DNA of 64,000 bases from assembly GCA_037953745.1 (NCBI GenBank), contig JBAKBP010003090.1, positions 96,922-160,921 on the forward strand. The letters run 5' to 3'. This document shows positions 20,958 to 32,009 of the stretch, one piece after another. The translations under genes were made by a program, and so were the position numbers. The notes beneath the pieces were generated by a model. The model did not search any database. It worked only from the letters and a program-made list of their open reading frames with translations, and had not been told where the DNA came from. This DNA is from Lithodes maja. Its lineage: Eukaryota; Arthropoda; Malacostraca; Decapoda; Lithodidae. The first letter of the stretch is position 1. The number at the start of each line of letters is the position of its first letter.

Positions 20958-21633
20958 AAATGTAGTAGAACCTGGTCCTTTCAGACACCATACTTCAGTA
21001 ATCCTATATGATATGGTCTAGGCTATTGAATACGACTCTGCACTCATAATTTTGTAAAAGACCAGAAGTACGAAACCATATCCAAACACTGAAGGAGAGC
21101 GATACAGCGCAGGATTACAGGTTTCTTTAATGTAATGTATATTTGTATCTGTGTATAAGTACCACTGACAATGATGGGCTTATCTAGGAATACATGCCTA
21201 TATCATAGGTGATCAGAGGGGAAAGAAAGAAACCATACCAATATGAAAATAGAAAAGAAGCAGAGAACTATGAAATATAGGACACATTTAATCATTAAGA
21301 TCAAAGAGAAAGACACAGTACCAAGATCAAACTAGCCAATGAGATAAAAAAACAGAAGTTTGACAGAAATAAAACCACACAAATTAGTAAGAACTTGACA
21401 ATGTTGAACCCTAATTTGTTCACATCATTATGATCTCCACGCCTTGCATTCTCCTGGGAAACCTCTGCTAAAGGATGGCCATAGCAAAAATGACTAGGCT
21501 ACTTTGTCCAAACATGCTCTTTCTTATATTATATACTATTTAACTTGGGGAAATTGAGATCAAAAGAAATGCTATACCCCTGCCGATCTTAATTTCCAAT
21601 GATTGTGTAAAAGAGCGAGGTTCTACTACATTT
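20958..21633. mobile_element. Pogo/Tigger-like non-autonomous DNA element
   Basis: Inverted ends AAATGTAGTAGAACCTGGTC and its partner (AAATGTAGTAGAACCTCGCT on the minus strand, ending 21633) enclose about 676 bp without coding capacity. GTAGAACCTCG-type ends are typical of pogo/Tigger relatives. Confidence 0.6.
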
Positions 21634-22136
21634 TATTGTTTATCTTGAAAATTACAAGTACAGTACACAGGTTGTTCAAAAAAATCCTATGAAGTACTAG
21701 TACAGTATAATCTAATATTTAAGAAAAAAAAAAAAGGAAGATTGATGCTTAACGGTGATGAAAATGAATGATTGGGTACAAAATACAGTACTAGCGTCAG
21801 AACAAAATCTGTAGCTAATGGAAAATATCTAATAATGAAACAGTCAGCACTCATCTGAAGAGGCTGAATCTATACAAATGAAATCCCTAATGAAAAGCAA
21901 TGAATATGGAAGCGTATGTCGGTACACAAAAAGTATGATACGTGGTGCCCAGACATCTAAATCGGTAGACTATTTCAACCAGTAGCTCTCCACCCGTGCC
22001 AACACACCCAATTCAGTTAGGTTAGGTTAAGACTTGAACACTAGCTGCATTAACAATTTTAGACGGGGGTTAGAGGTGCTTACCTTATTCATCATAGAGG
22101 GTTTTTATTGTTTTTTCTACTTTCAAGCTACAGTAA
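21634..22136. other. AT-rich spacer, nothing recognised
   Basis: No exon or element end was recognised. Confidence 0.35.
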
Positions 22137-22340
22137 TTACGAGCGCTTTTTCCGTCAATTTTCCATGAGCAAGTTTTTCCTCGTATTATTTCGGGAGATT
22201 TTCGCACTGGTATCGGCAACTAAACTGAAGGTAAATTATGTTAGAAGGCTGAATTCTGATCAAGTGTAAATTTTGAAGCTTCCAGACCATAATTGCCCGT
22301 AAAAATTGCTTGAAAAAGCGCTCGTGTGACACCGGCTTAA
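22137..22340. mobile_element. M3 MITE
   Basis: Ends CGAGCGCTTTTTCCGTCAAT and AAAAAGCGCTCGTGTGACAC, with GCACTGGTATCGGCAACTAA inside. The right end runs into CCGGCTTAA, so TTAA abuts the terminus. Confidence 0.75.
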
Positions 22341-22374
22341 CACCTCAACAGATCCCCTTCAAACCATTACACGC

Positions 22375-22625
22375 ACTCCCCCCTCCTCCCCTTCAAGCTA
22401 CATTTATAGTTTTCGGTAGAAATATGTCATGGCCAAAGGCCGTTTTTTCCTGAATTGCAAGTTCTTCATCGCTTCCCCCCAAAAAAAATTGAGACCTGAA
22501 TAGTTAGCAAACAAAAAAAATAAAAATAAAAATAAAAACAAATAATAGGGTAAAACAGAGGGAGGGGGTCTAAAAAAGAAAACATTATTGGGTTAAATTG
22601 GGTAAAAATGGCACTAGTTCATTTG
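22375..22625 (-). mobile_element. Diverged M1 fragment
   Basis: TTTTCGGTAGAAATATGTCA, GGCCAAAGGCCG and ATTGAGACCTGAATAG follow M1 order; both termini are degraded. Confidence 0.5.
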
Positions 22626-22629
22626 TCCC

Positions 22630-23040
22630 TGGTTGATATGGTCTACTGGTTGTCCAGGACCCCATGGATAATGTGACTACTGAATAACAGTCACTACTAA
22701 AAGAGTACATCTAGTCTGTGTAACTACTAGTCTACTTCAGCGGGGTAAGGGAAACGGGGGGAACAAAATTTACTGGGTATTATAGGGAATAGACATTTTT
22801 AGCTCAATATATCAATAAAAATATCTTTGGCAGAGGTAATTCTTACACCAGTGAAAAATATTTATCCTAGTACAGTACTTGAAAATAGGGCCAGAAAAAA
22901 TGGTGATCTTTAGAAATTTTAAAATACATAGTACCATACTGAACATACAACGAATACCATAATGTTTCATACCAGAAATGTGTTGATTTTATCCAAAATA
23001 GTAGTCAAAAGATGAATAACACCTAAAACCAAACTAATTT
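22630..23040. other. AT-rich spacer, nothing recognised
   Basis: No exon or repeat end was recognised. Confidence 0.35.
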
Positions 23041-23180
23041 CCCTTTCATTATTCAAGGATGCATATTTCTTACTTCCATTCTGACTATTAAAACTATATT
23101 TCTAGCTTAGGAAGGAACTGTCAGTCAAAGGGTTATTGCGAGTTTGTAGCCCTTTAATTTCTAGAAGTCCTTCCAAAGTT
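23041..23180. mobile_element. M2 fragment
   Basis: TTCCATTCTGACTATTAAAA then AGCTTAGGAAGGAACT follow the M2 left half. Confidence 0.5.
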
Positions 23181-23431
23181 GAAAAAAACTGTCAGAGTTA
23201 AGAAACTTGTCAAAACTAATAAGAGTGGACTCATAAAATACATTATACAATACTGTACAACGAAACCCCGGGGCGATAGTCCGAACTAGATACCGTCTGG
23301 ACATTTATCTCTTATCTTTGAAAACAATACATTCGTGAGCAATACTAGCAAGGCACCCCTTTGAATCTGTATCGAGCACACTGGAGACAATATTATGCTT
23401 TATCATATCCCAAATTCAGAACTTAGCTTAA

Positions 23432-23639
23432 CACCTTCAGCACAATGATGTAATTTTCATCATATTCTAGTCACCTTTAAATAACGTTCCTTGGCTTATA
23501 ATCTACCTTCAGGACTAAGGGGTAAATACAATCTCCAGAACTCTCTGAATTACATAGATCCTTCTGAAGCTGTAGAAAATCTAATTTAGCCAGAATAAAA
23601 GGAAATAATGTGTCATCGTGCTGAAGGGATTAAAATAAT
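23432..23639. mobile_element. M2 MITE, near full length, TTAA-flanked
   Basis: TTAA at 23428-23431 and 23640-23643. Ends CACCTTCAGCACAATGATGT and CATCGTGCTGAAGGGA. About 208 bp. Confidence 0.8.
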
Positions 23640-24319
23640 CAAAAGGGTGTATCCTTAGTAATGATCACAACTGTATATGTCCAGACTGAATAATCATTTC
23701 TCACTTTCGGACCGATACCTAGTCCGGAAGTCCTGTTTCCAGAGCACTGGGTCTGGTTTTACCGAATGTAGCAGCACTGATCCCATGTATACACTACCAG
23801 TGTTTTTTTCAGCCGGCGGTAAATCATAATGTGGTCTACATTACTGTGCTACGATTCTGTACCAAAATAAGTTACTGTATTAATAACAACAAATTTACAT
23901 TTACATGATGCAGAGACATAATACAGTACCTTAATATTTGTCCAAAAGTATCGAGAAATCAGCTGCTAAGAGATACAATTTACTATCAGCTGAAAAAAAC
24001 TATGAGACAAAAGTATATATTACCTGGCTCACCGCAACACTTGTCTCAGCTGACATGACAGCATTATTGAGGCACAGAGGACAGTATCACCGTAGCATCT
24101 GTATGTTCAGCAATATATATATATATACTGTATATACAGTATCTATATACTGTACTGTAGTGCTATACAGTAACAGTGTAGGGCAGACTCCACAATTAGT
24201 ATGTGTGGTCCAATTACTGCACAACGTTGATAAAACAAATACCCAGAAAATAATGTTATCAGGATTTTTATCATCAGTTTGCAATGGCTACAAAACTCAG
24301 TGAATAATTAATGGAGATA

Positions 24320-24660
24320 TTTTATCAGCAATTTTCAATGGCCAACATTTTTCAGATCTTTTGTACTGGTATTGGAAACTATTTTTTTTCTCTCCAGTTA
24401 ACAGTACCTTTTATGAAGATTTTGTAGATAAACAGGTTGTGAATTATCAAAACTTGGCCTTGATAAGATGCAGACATAATAGTTTCTGATCGATTCCATT
24501 AAGCATAGAGAAATCAGCTCCTAAAGTATTGAAATTTTCACCAGGTGGAAATGCCTGGATATGGACTATATACTGAAGATAGAATAATTTAGGCAAGAGA
24601 ATTTGAATATTAGTTTAAATAAGCTGCCAGATCAGAGTTGCCAATAAAGTCTATCTACTC
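24320..24660. mobile_element. Diverged M3 copy with an internal insertion
   Basis: TCAGCAATTTTCAATGGCCA...TGTACTGGTATTGGAAACTA and the right-side ATAAGCTGCCAGATCAGAGT follow M3, but about 130 extra bases separate them. Confidence 0.45.
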
Positions 24661-24689
24661 TGGCACATACCCCATTATTATACAGTATA

Positions 24690-24862
24690 TAGATTTTTGT
24701 TCTGGTTATCACTGGACAATTTTCTTTAGCTTATATTCTACCTCTAGGACCGAGTAAATACGATCTCAAACACTAAATAACATTACCGTACAGTAGGTCC
24801 TTCTTAAACTGCATAAAATTGTCTAATTTTAGTTAGGATCAAAGGCCATCATGCTGAAAGGG
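24690..24862. mobile_element. M2 copy lacking its left end
   Basis: GGTTATCACTGGACAATTTT...GGTCCTTCTTAAACTGCATA...CATCATGCTGAAAGGG then TTAA at 24863. Confidence 0.65.
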
Positions 24863-25084
24863 TTAATACATTTGCTGTCACAATGTACAGCTGCAGTCAT
24901 TATTTCTGATGTATTTTGAAGCCTCGAACAGATATAACGAGCCTCTAAAATACAAATACCAGGTAAAGGATTAGCAAGGAGATTGTATTCAGACCGAGAT
25001 ATCTTAGAAAATGTATCGACGGCATTAATGACCACGAGTGTACTTTTTTTATCATACTAAGTTTATTAATGTGTGTGCATTTTT

Positions 25085-25185
25085 ATATTTTGTTTTTATG
25101 TTGTCCCTCTTTAGGCTGTCTCGAGTCGGCCACCCCCATCCATAGGGTAGGCCTATGTGCCTGAGTATATAAATACATACAAGTT
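25085..25185 (+). mobile_element. L-D LINE 3' end, short copy
   Basis: GCTGTCTCGAGTCGGCCACC...TATGTGCCTGAGTATATAAATACATAC is the same 3' terminus as other L-D copies, here on the plus strand. Confidence 0.75.
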
Positions 25186-25554
25186 TATTCATTTAAATCG
25201 TTCAATATTGTGGGTAGTATTTTTTTTCCAATGTGTGTATTAACTGGACCACTGAAAGAATTGGCTAGTCAGCCCAATGCTTATAAATATTAAATCCTCA
25301 GACAAAGCTATAAGTCAGATTATATTTTCAAACTGGCCACTTCCATAATTCCACGATTTGCCTCTCAAACCACATGAAATACCTACAAAACAATGGTCAC
25401 AACCTCTCTCTACTGTCACTGATGGCCCTACAGCAAAATATATACAGTCTCGCACATAAGTTCACCAATCTCGACTTTACTTGTAGGGAGAAAAACATTG
25501 ATAATGGATTACAAATGAATTTTGTTAAATAGAAGCAAATTCACCTTTCTGCAA

Positions 25555-25830
25555 CAAAATATACTAATTAAAATGTAAAACTTGCAAACTAAATGGATAA
25601 ACAATAAAATATTGTTAATTAACTATATTTTGAATACAAAGCCTTTTTCTATTATAATCTGGGTCCCATTACAGTAAACTATATTTAATTTAGGAAAGAT
25701 CTAAAGAATTCAAAAGATTAATGGAAACAAATTTAACCTTTTGATTTGAAGTTTCTTCCTAAACATTAGTAAGAATATAATTACAATTACTCAATTGCAT
25801 TGAAAAGGGTACCTCAAAAGTAATGAAGAG
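25555..25830. mobile_element. R4 end fragment followed by a diverged M2 copy
   Basis: AAAATGTAAAACTTGCAAAC (25566-25590) is the R4 end inverted. ATTATAATCTGGGTCCCATT...TTTAGGAAAGATCTAAAGAA...TTCTTCCTAAACATTAGTAA then AATTGCATTGAAAAGGGTAC follows M2. Confidence 0.45.
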
Positions 25831-26590
25831 ACCTTTTGTGTATGACTGTACATAACAAGGTGTTCAATCTGTATTATCCATTCTCGCTAAAAAGGAAAAA
25901 AGAAAAAGGTCACCAGGTAAATAAAATAACTATACTTTATTTCTATATGTAAGAATTGGAGTAGCCTATTCATTATTATTTGTAGTTATGATTTTAAAGC
26001 GCACTACCTATCAAGAAATTAATATCACACTACCATAGATGTATAGGCAAAATAATTAATATGGTTAGGGATTCATCTTCTCGATACATGAGCATAGAAA
26101 TGAGATCGCAATGGAACCAATTCTATTGCGCAAGAAATACTGATACATCAATAATTGTGCACAAAAAGAAATAAAAATAACCGACTACCAATATGCTTAT
26201 ACAAAACTGGTAGTTACTTTATACCCTACCTTTCTAATACGTCAATTTGGAAAACAAAAATGAATAGGTGATACATTATCCAATAAGAAGTTTTAAATTA
26301 CCGGTAGCTACTTAAACTTACAACTCCTAGAAGATAGTAATCTGAAGAATGTGAAATAGTTAAATAAAGCAATGGTAACTCAGATGACCCAAACTAGATT
26401 TTACCATTACTGCCCAGAAACATTTGGAGTAACCCAATATTGCAAAATGTACAGATGATTAAGTACAAAGTGCTTTCCAATGTACTATATTAGATGCATA
26501 CACATATCGATGTATTAATGTATACTATCTGTAACAAAATGAATACTTGAGAACAACTCATCCGATGTTCAGATTTGTTTCAATAGGACT
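25831..26590. other. AT-rich flank downstream of the DNAJB6 homolog
   Basis: It may hold the 3' UTR (poly(A) signal candidates are given in the exon 3 entry). No other feature was recognised. Confidence 0.4.
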
Positions 26591-26711
26591 CTTTAATGGT
26601 GTCAACAAAAGAACAGAGGATTAGCTATGCACATACGTATTCAAGATCTGTGCAACATACCCAGTTCAATCTTTTGTATTCACACAACTGTCCACACTTA
26701 GTCTGTTTACC

Positions 26712-27329
26712 CTAATACTGTAAGGCTTGTGGCACACCATTCACAGTTTTGGTCTTTAGAACATCATTTTCAAAGGTCATCACAGTTTCTTGGCCAGCTT
26801 CATTTACTTTCTTCGTGGTGATTTTCTTGCCATTGACATATTTGGTAGAGGTAGAGGAACGCTTCACACCAGGACCGCCGCCCATATTGAAGGTGTGTGA
26901 GGAGAAAGATGTGAAGCCCCCGCCACCACTCTCGATGCCTTCCAGACCAGAGAATGGAGAGAACATTGCCGGGCCGAAGAGCGAGCCAAAGGGAGTGAAG
27001 AAATTATTGGTAAGTGAGTTATGATGGTGATTGATGTGTTGTTGTGCTGCCGCCTGGTGGGGGGATCCTCGCTGACGGCCTTGTCGGCGGCGGCGGTTGT
27101 TCTGCCCGAGGGGGTCGAACGGATCAAAGCTGAAAAGGTCAGCAAAGGGGTCGCCCCCAAAGAACTCTCTGAAGACATCCTCTGGGTCCCTGAAGGAGAA
27201 GCTGGGGAAGGAGTAGTCAAAGTCATCGTCAAAGCGGTAGTGATGACGGGTGGTGCGAGAGGTGCGGGGACGAGTGGGACCAGGCGCTCCACCGCTCTGT
27301 AGGCCTTCTTTTCCAAACTGGTCATATAT
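26712..27329 (-). other. DNAJB6: DNAJB6 homolog exon 3 (G/F region to stop)
   Basis: The acceptor is TTTTATTGCAG|ATATAT, leading directly into IYDQFGKEG. The 206 codons include the stop. Open frames on the plus strand across this exon are antisense shadows. Possible poly(A) signals on the minus strand are ATTAAA at about 26597 and AATAAA at about 25941; which is used cannot be told from sequence. Confidence 0.9.
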
Positions 27330-29109
27330 CTGCAATAAAACACATACAGTACTATATTAGTAATAGCAGCAGACTAGCAGTGATGATGCAATTTGTTACC
27401 ACCATGCACTCCCTGCTGAAGAGCGGGGCTAGGGTGGGTGCTCTGATGATTCAAGGACTTCAGTGAACAGTTGCCACAGATTGCTAGACAACAGCACTCC
27501 TGTCTGCAAGTAACGCACACTGGCTGGCCTGAGCCTCGAATCCTCAACCTCTCGTTTTGCAGACGAGTGCCATTCCAACCGCACTTTTAATAGTACTGTA
27601 CAGTAAAGCCCCGCCCATCCGGAAACCTATGACTTACGAACGAGCATTCTGTTTCGGACATTTATTCAGTCGTCCGAATGCGTCCGGATGGCATGGGGAA
27701 AAAATATCAAGTTCGGACAAGAACAATCTTTGATTTTGGACATAATTATCCAGCCATTCGGACTGGTCCGGTTGGCTTGGGGAATCAAAGGAATCGAGAT
27801 CGGACAGGACAACTCAATTTTGGACATAATCCCAAGCCAATCGGACTAGTCTGGTTGGCCGAAACAAAAATTAATTCGGACTGTGCATCATTGTGGGAAC
27901 CGGACATCATTATCTCTGACATCCGGACTAGTTTGGTTCGCTGAATACTTATTTGGACTATGGCAGAGCCGGAATTTGGGTACTTCCGGACAGGATTCTC
28001 CCCCAATTAGTCTGGTTGGGCGAGGTTCTACTTTAGCTTTATAATAATGATTAACCCTTAATCCACATCCCAAAGTGCCTATAAATAATTGTTACCATGT
28101 CTACTCCCAAATATCTGAATATTTCCACCTCTTCTATTTTCTCCCTATTTAACCCACCAGACCCGGTTGGGCTCTGAGGCACCCATAACAAACGCGACCC
28201 GCGGAACCCGGTAGGGCTCCGAGGCTCCGGCAGCTTGAAAGCCTGTAAGTTTGTTTTGAAAGGCATCCGTCCGACGCATATAAACACAGCCGGTTGGACC
28301 GACGCCGCGCACCTCCGAACACAAGAAGGAGAGGCGTAGTTTGTTCTTGTGTGGCTGTATGTTGTCGTTTTAGTAGTGAAAAGTGGCTAATATGGCTGAC
28401 ATCGCCACAAAGTTCTCTCCACGGAAATTGTCATCACAACTGAACCAGTTGACTTAGAGAGCTCTACTCAACGCCATTCTACAGGTACGAAACACATCTA
28501 CGCTTGGGGATATGCGGGAATGCGGAAGCAGTCAAAATAACAAAGATACGGTAGCCTAGGCGAGACGTTTTTTTGGCCAAATCCCCCGGGTTTCGAGGAT
28601 ATATTATAGAATGCGTAGCCGAGGCTGGAGGGTTAAGTATATTCACAATTTATCCTGATCTCTATTTCTACTTCATCTCAAAACTTTACTCTTGGCTACT
28701 TCACTTTCAGCCTACTCCTATCGCATGCCATTCCAATCTCTGTAACTTTACCCTCGAAACTGCAATCAGGGCTGCATAATCTGCAAACAATAACTGGTAT
28801 AACTTAAGAAATACATACATACAAGTTTAAAGACCGATTTGTCCACAGACAATGTGGTTACAGTCTTACGTCCTAAGAAAGTACTGTAATTGTATAAAAC
28901 TACAGTACCAGTATTCTTACCTTTCTCTTCTTTTCATCGCTGAGAACTTCATATGCTTCAGAAATTTCCTTGAATTTCTTTGTGGCGTCATCCTGGTTGT
29001 CTGGATTCTTGTCTGGATGCCATTTTAGCGCCAGTCGTCTGTAGGCTTTCTTAATTTCTGCCACGGAGGAACTTCTGTTCACCTCCAAAATTTTGTAGTA
29101 ATCCACCAT
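26712..29109 (-). CDS. DNAJB6: DnaJ/Hsp40 co-chaperone, DNAJB6-like, two coding exons
   Basis: Class B J-protein that stimulates Hsp70 ATPase; DNAJB6 and its relatives suppress aggregation of client proteins in cytosol and nucleus (family knowledge). CDS is 29109-28921 joined in phase 0 to 27329-26712, 268 codons ending TAG. Residues 1-63 are the J domain (MVDYYKILEV...), with the Hsp70-contacting HPD at 31-33. Residues 64-72 IYDQFGKEG and 109-122 FRDPEDVFREFFGG are DNAJB6/DNAJB2-type G/F-region motifs. Residues 142-151 are an Arg-rich run. Residues 154-167 are Gln/His-rich. Residues 202-210 FTSFSSHTF are a short remnant of the Ser/Thr region. Residues 219-237 (STSTKYVNGKKITTKK) and TVNGVPQAL form the C-terminal domain. 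The start context is CCACAATGG. DNAJB2 and DNAJB8 are alternatives, but the C-terminal motifs favour DNAJB6. Confidence 0.93.
27420..27590 (-). mobile_element. tRNA-Cys-like SINE in DNAJB6 intron 2
   Basis: The minus strand reads CTCGTCTGCAAAACGAG, a perfect 5-bp anticodon stem with loop CTGCAAA (anticodon GCA, Cys), then a B-box-like GGATTCGAGGC. No acceptor stem closes, so this is a SINE head or pseudo-tRNA rather than a tRNA gene. Confidence 0.55.
27601..28033. mobile_element. Pogo/Tigger-like MITE in DNAJB6 intron 2
   Basis: TA then CAGTAAAGCCCCGCCCATCC at the left. The right end on the minus strand reads AAGTAGAACCTCGCCCAACC then TA. The interior is a degenerate tandem of TTTTGGACATAAT...CGGACTGGTCCGGTTGGC. 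No coding capacity. Confidence 0.65.
28153..28632 (+). mobile_element. piggyBac-like deletion derivative in DNAJB6 intron 2
   Basis: TTAA at 28149-28152 and 28633-28636. The termini CCCACCAGACCCGG and (minus) CCCTCCAGCCTCGG are matching inverted repeats starting CCC, as in piggyBac. Inside are a TATAAAC box (28278), and an ATG at 28392 opening MADIATKFSPRKL that meets a stop after 21 codons, so it keeps promoter and start remnants of the parent transposase gene. Confidence 0.65.
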
Positions 29110-29121
29110 TGTGGAATTTTT
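28921..29121 (-). other. DNAJB6: DNAJB6 homolog exon 2 (12 bp 5' UTR plus J domain)
   Basis: The acceptor is a T-rich tract ending TTTTCAG|AAAAATTC, so the exon starts at 29121 and the ATG at 29109. The donor is AGAAAG|GTAAGA at 28920. The 12 UTR bases are also open in frame with the coding sequence (KNST), which would allow an upstream coding exon. Confidence 0.88.
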
Positions 29122-29374
29122 CTGAAAAAAAAGCAGATTATGTATACAGAATATCAATTTTGCACAACCGTAAAAATAAAAATAATTGGACCAGTCATAT
29201 GATTGAGACCATTTTTTTCTGGCTACTATGTAGGATAGCCTGTGAGCCAAACCAGCTGTTGCAAGCAGCACAGGAGGGGGGAGGGGGGAGGGGGAGGGGG
29301 GGGGGCTTGGTTGGACCCGACTGAGCCTGGGGACATACTGATGTGTGATAGTCTCCTCACACCTCTGCAGCATT

Positions 29375-29484
29375 TGACTCAAACGTCCCTTGATTGTGGC
29401 CCTGTCACTCTTTCAACTATGGGGGAGGCACTCGCTACAGGCAGTTCTGCCTTTTGTCTCCCTCACTCACATAGAAAAAAAAAA
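29375..29484 (+). mobile_element. L-A LINE 3' end fragment in DNAJB6 intron 1
   Basis: AACGTCCCTTGATTGTGGCC...GGCACTCGCTACAGGCAGTT...CTCACTCACATAG then an A run, matching L-A's end. Confidence 0.8.
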
Positions 29485-29699
29485 CAGCGAAAACAGCTAA
29501 AAAAAAATTGAATTTTTACCAATTTTGCCCTTCGTTTACAAGATAACCAGACGTCGTACAGGGATGATTCAGGTGTCATTTGAAAGCTCTAATTACCGTA
29601 CTTCCACGGATATATTAATTGTAATTACGCTCTGGCTTTTTCTTATGCATGAAAATGAGCAGGGAATGAAGGAAATTTTGGGCAATTATGCCCGCTCGT

Positions 29700-29925
29700 A
29701 AGGGGTAAATACTGTATATGTGCAAGTAATTTGCTTGGGACCAAAATTCACCTATTCATATAGTGATTAACATTCTATGCGGTAGTTTTGTTTTCTTCTA
29801 TTTCAAAATTAAATTTTGCTAAACCGTTATTTCCACATAGCCTAGTTATTTTGTCTTTATAATGTGTCGTTCATGTTTTGGTTTGTATATTTTGCAAGTT
29901 TTACATTATAATAATAGGCTAGGGA
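29700..29925 (+). repeat. R4 dispersed repeat in DNAJB6 intron 1
   Basis: AATTTGCTTGGGACCAAAAT...TTATTTCCACATAGCCTAGT...TATATTTTGCAAGTTTTACA. Confidence 0.6.
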
Positions 29926-30365
29926 AACGTTGCTTGACACTTCCACCTTTACAAGGGCTATTCAGTTTTAGTAAAATACTGTATAGCCATTCTGGCTTTG
30001 TAGATTTTGTTTTAGTTTTACAGTACTTGAGTAAATAACAGTATGGTAGGCTACCGTACAGTACCAACAAACAGATGCAGTTAGATTATACAATAGCAAA
30101 CATCAATATCACACCCAAAATTGCAATTTCACAACAAAAGTTAATGAATCTGGGTAAGGTGAAAGTGCAGACAACTGTTCATGTGTCAGAATGAAAACTT
30201 TAGAATGGATTGTGATAGGCTAGAGTAGACTAAGAACGTGGTACCTTACCATACAAGTATTGTAAGATGAAAGGAGAGTTCCAAAGGAAAGGTTAAAAGA
30301 AAAGAAAAACTAACAGGGACGCCAATAAAACCTGCACATTCATCGAGCTTTATTTTTTTGTTTAA

Positions 30366-30545
30366 CCCCTTCAGCACCAAGACGCCTTTTACCTTGGATT
30401 CTGGCTGAAATTAGAGAATTTTATGCAGTTTATGAAGGACCTAAGTTACCAAGATGGTATATTGAGATAGCTTTTTATCCATTTGAGTCATAGAGGTACA
30501 GTAGGTTATAAACTGAAGAAATTGCAGAAATCACAATTGCACCTG
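30366..30545. mobile_element. M2 copy, left part
   Basis: TTAA at 30362-30365, then CCCCTTCAGCACCAAGACGC...GCAGTTTATGAAGGACCTAA. The right terminus was lost where the L-D copy begins. Confidence 0.7.
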
Positions 30546-30552
30546 TATGTAT

Positions 30553-31790
30553 GTATGCACATACTCAGGCACATACCCCATAGCTGACTGGGGCCGACTT
30601 GAGACAGAGCTCGAACAGAAGTAACAAAATAACATAATAAACAAAATTCAACTACATATAGATCATCCAGAAGACCCAGACACATAGGACTATTAAATTT
30701 TGGGGTCCCCAGTAAAAGACATCCAGGTCCCAGACCTCACAGAGAGGTTTCGGTCTCAGCAGGCACTGCCATGCAGACACGCAGCGGAGCACACCACAAT
30801 GCCCGTCCACATCACTTCCAGGCATGGCCCTTCCATACATACACCGGCTCCCCAGGCCAGGCGCATGACGGGTTATTATCTAGCCCAACTGGGGCCCGAC
30901 CCTCACAACCTACGATAGCGTTATCACTTATCTATTCACAATCATTTCTATTCATCACCACTTCTCTTGCTTGTTCTTTAGTCATCCCTCTAACTTTTAA
31001 CACTTGTTTCACACCATCTCCGAGGTCTTCCTCTCAATCTATTTCCCCTTGTTTCGGATTCATATATTCTCTTTGTAAGCCTTTCATCTCCCATTAATTC
31101 GACATGTCATTACCAGCATAGCACCCTTCTTTCCACTCTGGCTGATAGGGGTTCCTGTTGTCCTACTCTCCTATGTACGGTACCTCTTCATTCCTCAATC
31201 TGTCTCTACGTGCCACTCCACACATACTCCAAGCACTCAAGCAGCTCATCTACATCACATCCAACGTATATTCAGACCCTATGTCTCAGCCCCATACATA
31301 ACTGTTGGTACAACTATCCCTTGGGCCTTGGCACATTGCACTTTTAGCTTTCATTCAGAGATTTCTCACCTTCCACATACTGTACCATACTTCCCATTAC
31401 CGTACTCCAAACTTTCCTTCCCTCACACACTCTCTGTCTTACCTCCATTCCCACATCTGCATCCCTGCTTATCACTCCTCCTAGATATTTATACCACTCC
31501 ATTTCCAGCATTTCCCCTATTCAGTCGTAACATTTAGATTCACCCTACGAGCATCTATTACACACCATTACTTTACTTTTTACTGACATTCACCCTCAGC
31601 TTCCTCCTCCCACATACCACACTACACTCTTTTCACTGCAGCTTGTCCTCAGTGCTGTGTCATCAGCAAACAGCAACTGATTCAGCTCCCAATTACCACC
31701 ATTCTTTCCTACTAAACCCAACCTCATAGATCTCGTTTATGCTGTACCTCCCTCGCACCAAAATTCTGCTGCTGCAGAATAAATTTGTGA
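30553..31790 (-). pseudogene. L-D LINE copy 2, no SINE
   Basis: It aligns with copy 1 from the 3' end (ATACTCAGGCACATACCCCA at 30562) through the UTR, the C-terminal coding relic and CTGTGTCATCAGCAAACAGC (minus: RT FADDTA region). It lacks the SINE: CTTCCTCCTCCCACATACCA at 31603 is the uninterrupted target. Frames are heavily broken. Confidence 0.8.
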
Positions 31791-31856
31791 TCTTCCACCT
31801 GTATATAAGATTACATTAATGAAGGGATGGTTCGATCAAAGGAAATTTGTTATATA

Positions 31857-32003
31857 TATATATCACTCAAAATGATATAGAGATTTGTTGGATGGTTTGG
31901 ACAGCTAACAATGAATGGGGGAGGGGAGGGGGGGGGGGGGCCCCATTCATTATTAGCTGTCCAAACCATCCAACAAATCTCTATCATTTTGAGTGATATA
32001 TAC
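31857..32003. repeat. Foldback with G-rich loop
   Basis: Arms of about 62 bp: ATATCACTCAAAATGATATA...GACAGCTAACAATGAATGGGG and the inverted CCCCATTCATTATTAGCTGT...TTTTGAGTGATATA. The loop at 31920-31940 is almost pure G. Confidence 0.9.
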
Positions 32004-32009
32004 AGTATA

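Noticed and set aside
26749..27302. Plus-strand open frames of about 90 codons
   Set aside because: They are antisense to the DNAJB6 coding exon and reflect its codon use.
27540..27590. A tRNA-Cys gene
   Set aside because: The anticodon arm is perfect, but there is no acceptor stem.
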